IMG/VR virus record: IMGVR_UViG_3300012930_000031 | Location: 1-21,288 of that record | DNA length: 21,288 nt | Source of the DNA: a virus | Direction: 5' to 3' (one strand) | Shown here: positions 19,991-21,288 of the stretch, piece by piece | Numbering within the stretch: the stretch's first letter is position 1 | Layout: the number at the start of each line of letters is the position of its first letter | Position numbers and translations under genes: made by a program | The notes under the pieces: model-generated | Told to the model about the DNA's origin: nothing | The model's input: the letters and a program-made list of their open reading frames with translations, nothing else | Databases searched by the model: none

Positions 19991-20686
19991 ATGGCCAGTC
20001 AGCTGGACGTATATAACCTCGCGCTCACGAACTTAGACCTCTCCATCACCGTCAAGAGTTTGAACGACAACAGCCCGGCGGCTGGCGTCTGCAATCGCTA
20101 CTTCGACTTCGCGCGAAAAAGAGTCCTCGAGAAAGCGCACTGGGGATTCGCCACCAAGATGGCGGCGTTGGCGCTCCTCGTAGATCAAAGCACGATCACG
20201 ACCCAAGCGGCGCTGGTCTTCCCCGGCTTTCGCTACGTGTACGCAAAGCCCACCGACTGCCTGCGCGGTCTCGCCGTCACCACGCAGTACGGCATACGCC
20301 TCAATCCCTTCACGCGCAGCTGGTGGTACGACATGAGCCAGGCACCGCAGTGGGGGCCATACCGGCCGCCGTGGCGTGAGGCGATCGACGTCATCAACGT
20401 GGCGGGCGCGGGCAACGCGGTCGATATCCTGACCGATCAGGACAACGCCTGGTTCGTGTATGTGACGGACGCCACCAACGTCAACATCTGGACGCAGGCC
20501 TTCACCGACTGCGTCGCCTGGAATCTCTCGGTGCGCATCGCCGGGCCATTGTCCGCCAATCAGGTCGCGAAACAGAACGCCATCAAGATGGCGAAAGAGT
20601 CGTTGACCGATGCGCTTCTCATCGACTTGAACGAGCAGCAACCGGACCCCTATCCCGATAGCCCGGCGATCACGGCGCGCAACTGA
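19991..20686 (+). CDS. Tail adaptor protein, tubular protein A-like (231 aa)
   Basis: It opens QLDVYNLALTNLD, then CNRYFDFARKRVLEKAHWGF, the standard start of podovirus adaptor (T7 gp11-like) proteins. A Trp-rich centre and a helical C-terminus (NQVAKQNAIKMAKESL) also fit. The protein forms the ring between portal and tail nozzle. The TGATG junction links it to the nozzle-like gene. Confidence 0.75.
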   Translation: MASQLDVYNLALTNLDLSITVKSLNDNSPAAGVCNRYFDFARKRVLEKAHWGFATKMAALALLVDQSTITTQAALVFPGFRYVYAKPTDCLRGLAVTTQYGIRLNPFTRSWWYDMSQAPQWGPYRPPWREAIDVINVAGAGNAVDILTDQDNAWFVYVTDATNVNIWTQAFTDCVAWNLSVRIAGPLSANQVAKQNAIKMAKESLTDALLIDLNEQQPDPYPDSPAITARN

Positions 20687-21288
20687 TGTACGAGACACCG
20701 GTCTACACGCTGCAAGCGAACTTCGCCCGCGGCGAGGTCTCGCCGTACCTGTTCGGCCGGGTGGACCTTACCGCCTACTCGGCTGGCCTGCGCACCCTTC
20801 GTAATGGCTTCGTGCGCCCCGAGGGGCCGGTCTCGAATCGCCCGGGGTTCAAGTTCATCGGCACTTCCCTCACGCAGGCGCCCAAAGCCTCGACCCTGCT
20901 CCCCTTCGTGTTCAAGGCGACCCAAAGCTATGTCATCGAGGTGGGCGCGCTCTCGGCCCAAGTCTTCTCAGCCGGTTCCCTGGTGGTGGGCGCGACTTTC
21001 GCGACGCCATGGGCCGCGGCGGACTTAGCCAACCTGCGCTTTGCGCAATCGACCGACACCCTGACCGTGGTGCACCCGAACTATCCGCCGTACGAGATCA
21101 AGCGGGTGTCGGCCAATTCCTTCACGTGTCTGCCCGGTGCCTACATCAACGGGCCCTTCCTGCCGCAGAACACCGACGGCACCACGTTTGTGTTCGCGAG
21201 CGCCATCACCGGCACCGTGACGCTGACCGCCTCCTCTCCCATCTTCAACGCGGGCCAGGTCGGCGGCCTCGTGCAACTCACGCAACAG
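20686..21288 (+). CDS. Tail nozzle-like protein, N-terminal 201 residues (cut by window edge)
   Basis: The open frame runs from ATG 20686 to the window end without a stop. It begins with ANFARGEVSPYLFGRVDLTA, then YSAGLRTLRNGFVRPEGPVS and NRPGFKFIG, the conserved opening of podovirus tail tubular B/nozzle and related proteins. The remaining visible part is beta-rich. It follows the adaptor gene as in T7 and BPP-1-like phages. Confidence 0.75.
   Translation, partial: MYETPVYTLQANFARGEVSPYLFGRVDLTAYSAGLRTLRNGFVRPEGPVSNRPGFKFIGTSLTQAPKASTLLPFVFKATQSYVIEVGALSAQVFSAGSLVVGATFATPWAAADLANLRFAQSTDTLTVVHPNYPPYEIKRVSANSFTCLPGAYINGPFLPQNTDGTTFVFASAITGTVTLTASSPIFNAGQVGGLVQLTQQ

Noticed and set aside
20033-20698. 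221-aa minus-strand frame
   Set aside because: It is antisense to the tail adaptor gene, which has clear family motifs.
9520-21288. Diversity-generating retroelement, expected from the BPP-1-like structural genes
   Set aside because: No reverse transcriptase, template repeat or variable repeat is seen; these would lie further downstream if present.

Overview
The window reads as about 21 kb of a temperate tailed phage (or prophage) with podovirus-type morphology. It is GC-rich and dense, with many start/stop overlaps (ATGA, GTGA, TAATG, TGATG) and frequent GTG starts. This fits a proteobacterial, probably beta- or gammaproteobacterial, host; the host is inferred, not shown. The structural module resembles that of Bordetella phage BPP-1 (Bbp16- and Bbp19-like proteins, a head-to-tail connector type portal). 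The control region is arranged like that of lambda. No integrase, lysis genes or reverse transcriptase lie in the window; both ends are cut inside genes.

Layout. (1) 1-4578, minus strand: a leftward early operon. From its promoter outward it holds a 63-aa protein, a tRNA gene, a cupin-like protein, several small unknown proteins (one with a long AAWD/AARA/AAGT repeat, one with a membrane segment), a RecE-like PD-(D/E)XK exonuclease interrupted by one in-frame TAG, a companion protein, a DEDD 3'-5' exonuclease and two small Cys-motif proteins. This matches the recombination content of a lambda PL operon. (2) 4579-5432: immunity region. A short HTH repressor (minus) and a Cro-like HTH protein (plus) are divergent. 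Four 18-bp operators of the form TGAGCA-N6-TGCTCA lie two on each side of the repressor gene. (3) 5433-5736: a 304-base stretch holding one 44-aa minus-strand membrane protein and strong hairpin potential. (4) 5737-9273, plus strand: O/P-like replication genes with a candidate origin inside the O-like gene, then small early or middle genes (Gp49/gp66 family, a metallopeptidase, a VRR-NUC nuclease). (5) 9266-21288, plus strand: terminase small and large subunits, two small unknown proteins, an Ala/Gly/Thr-rich protein, an SGNH esterase, portal, Bbp19-like protein, scaffold, major capsid, Bbp16-like protein, minor head or tail proteins, a tail adaptor and the start of a tail nozzle-like protein. 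One minus-strand HTH gene sits between the Bbp19-like and scaffold genes.

How it works together (inference). The repressor would shut both early promoters through paired operators. Leftward transcription supplies recombination functions. Rightward transcription supplies Cro, replication and then packaging and virion assembly. The points most worth a second look are the amber codon in the exonuclease, the tRNA with G at position 33, the four-operator switch with a repressor lacking a peptidase domain, the candidate origin, and the antisense HTH gene in the head module.
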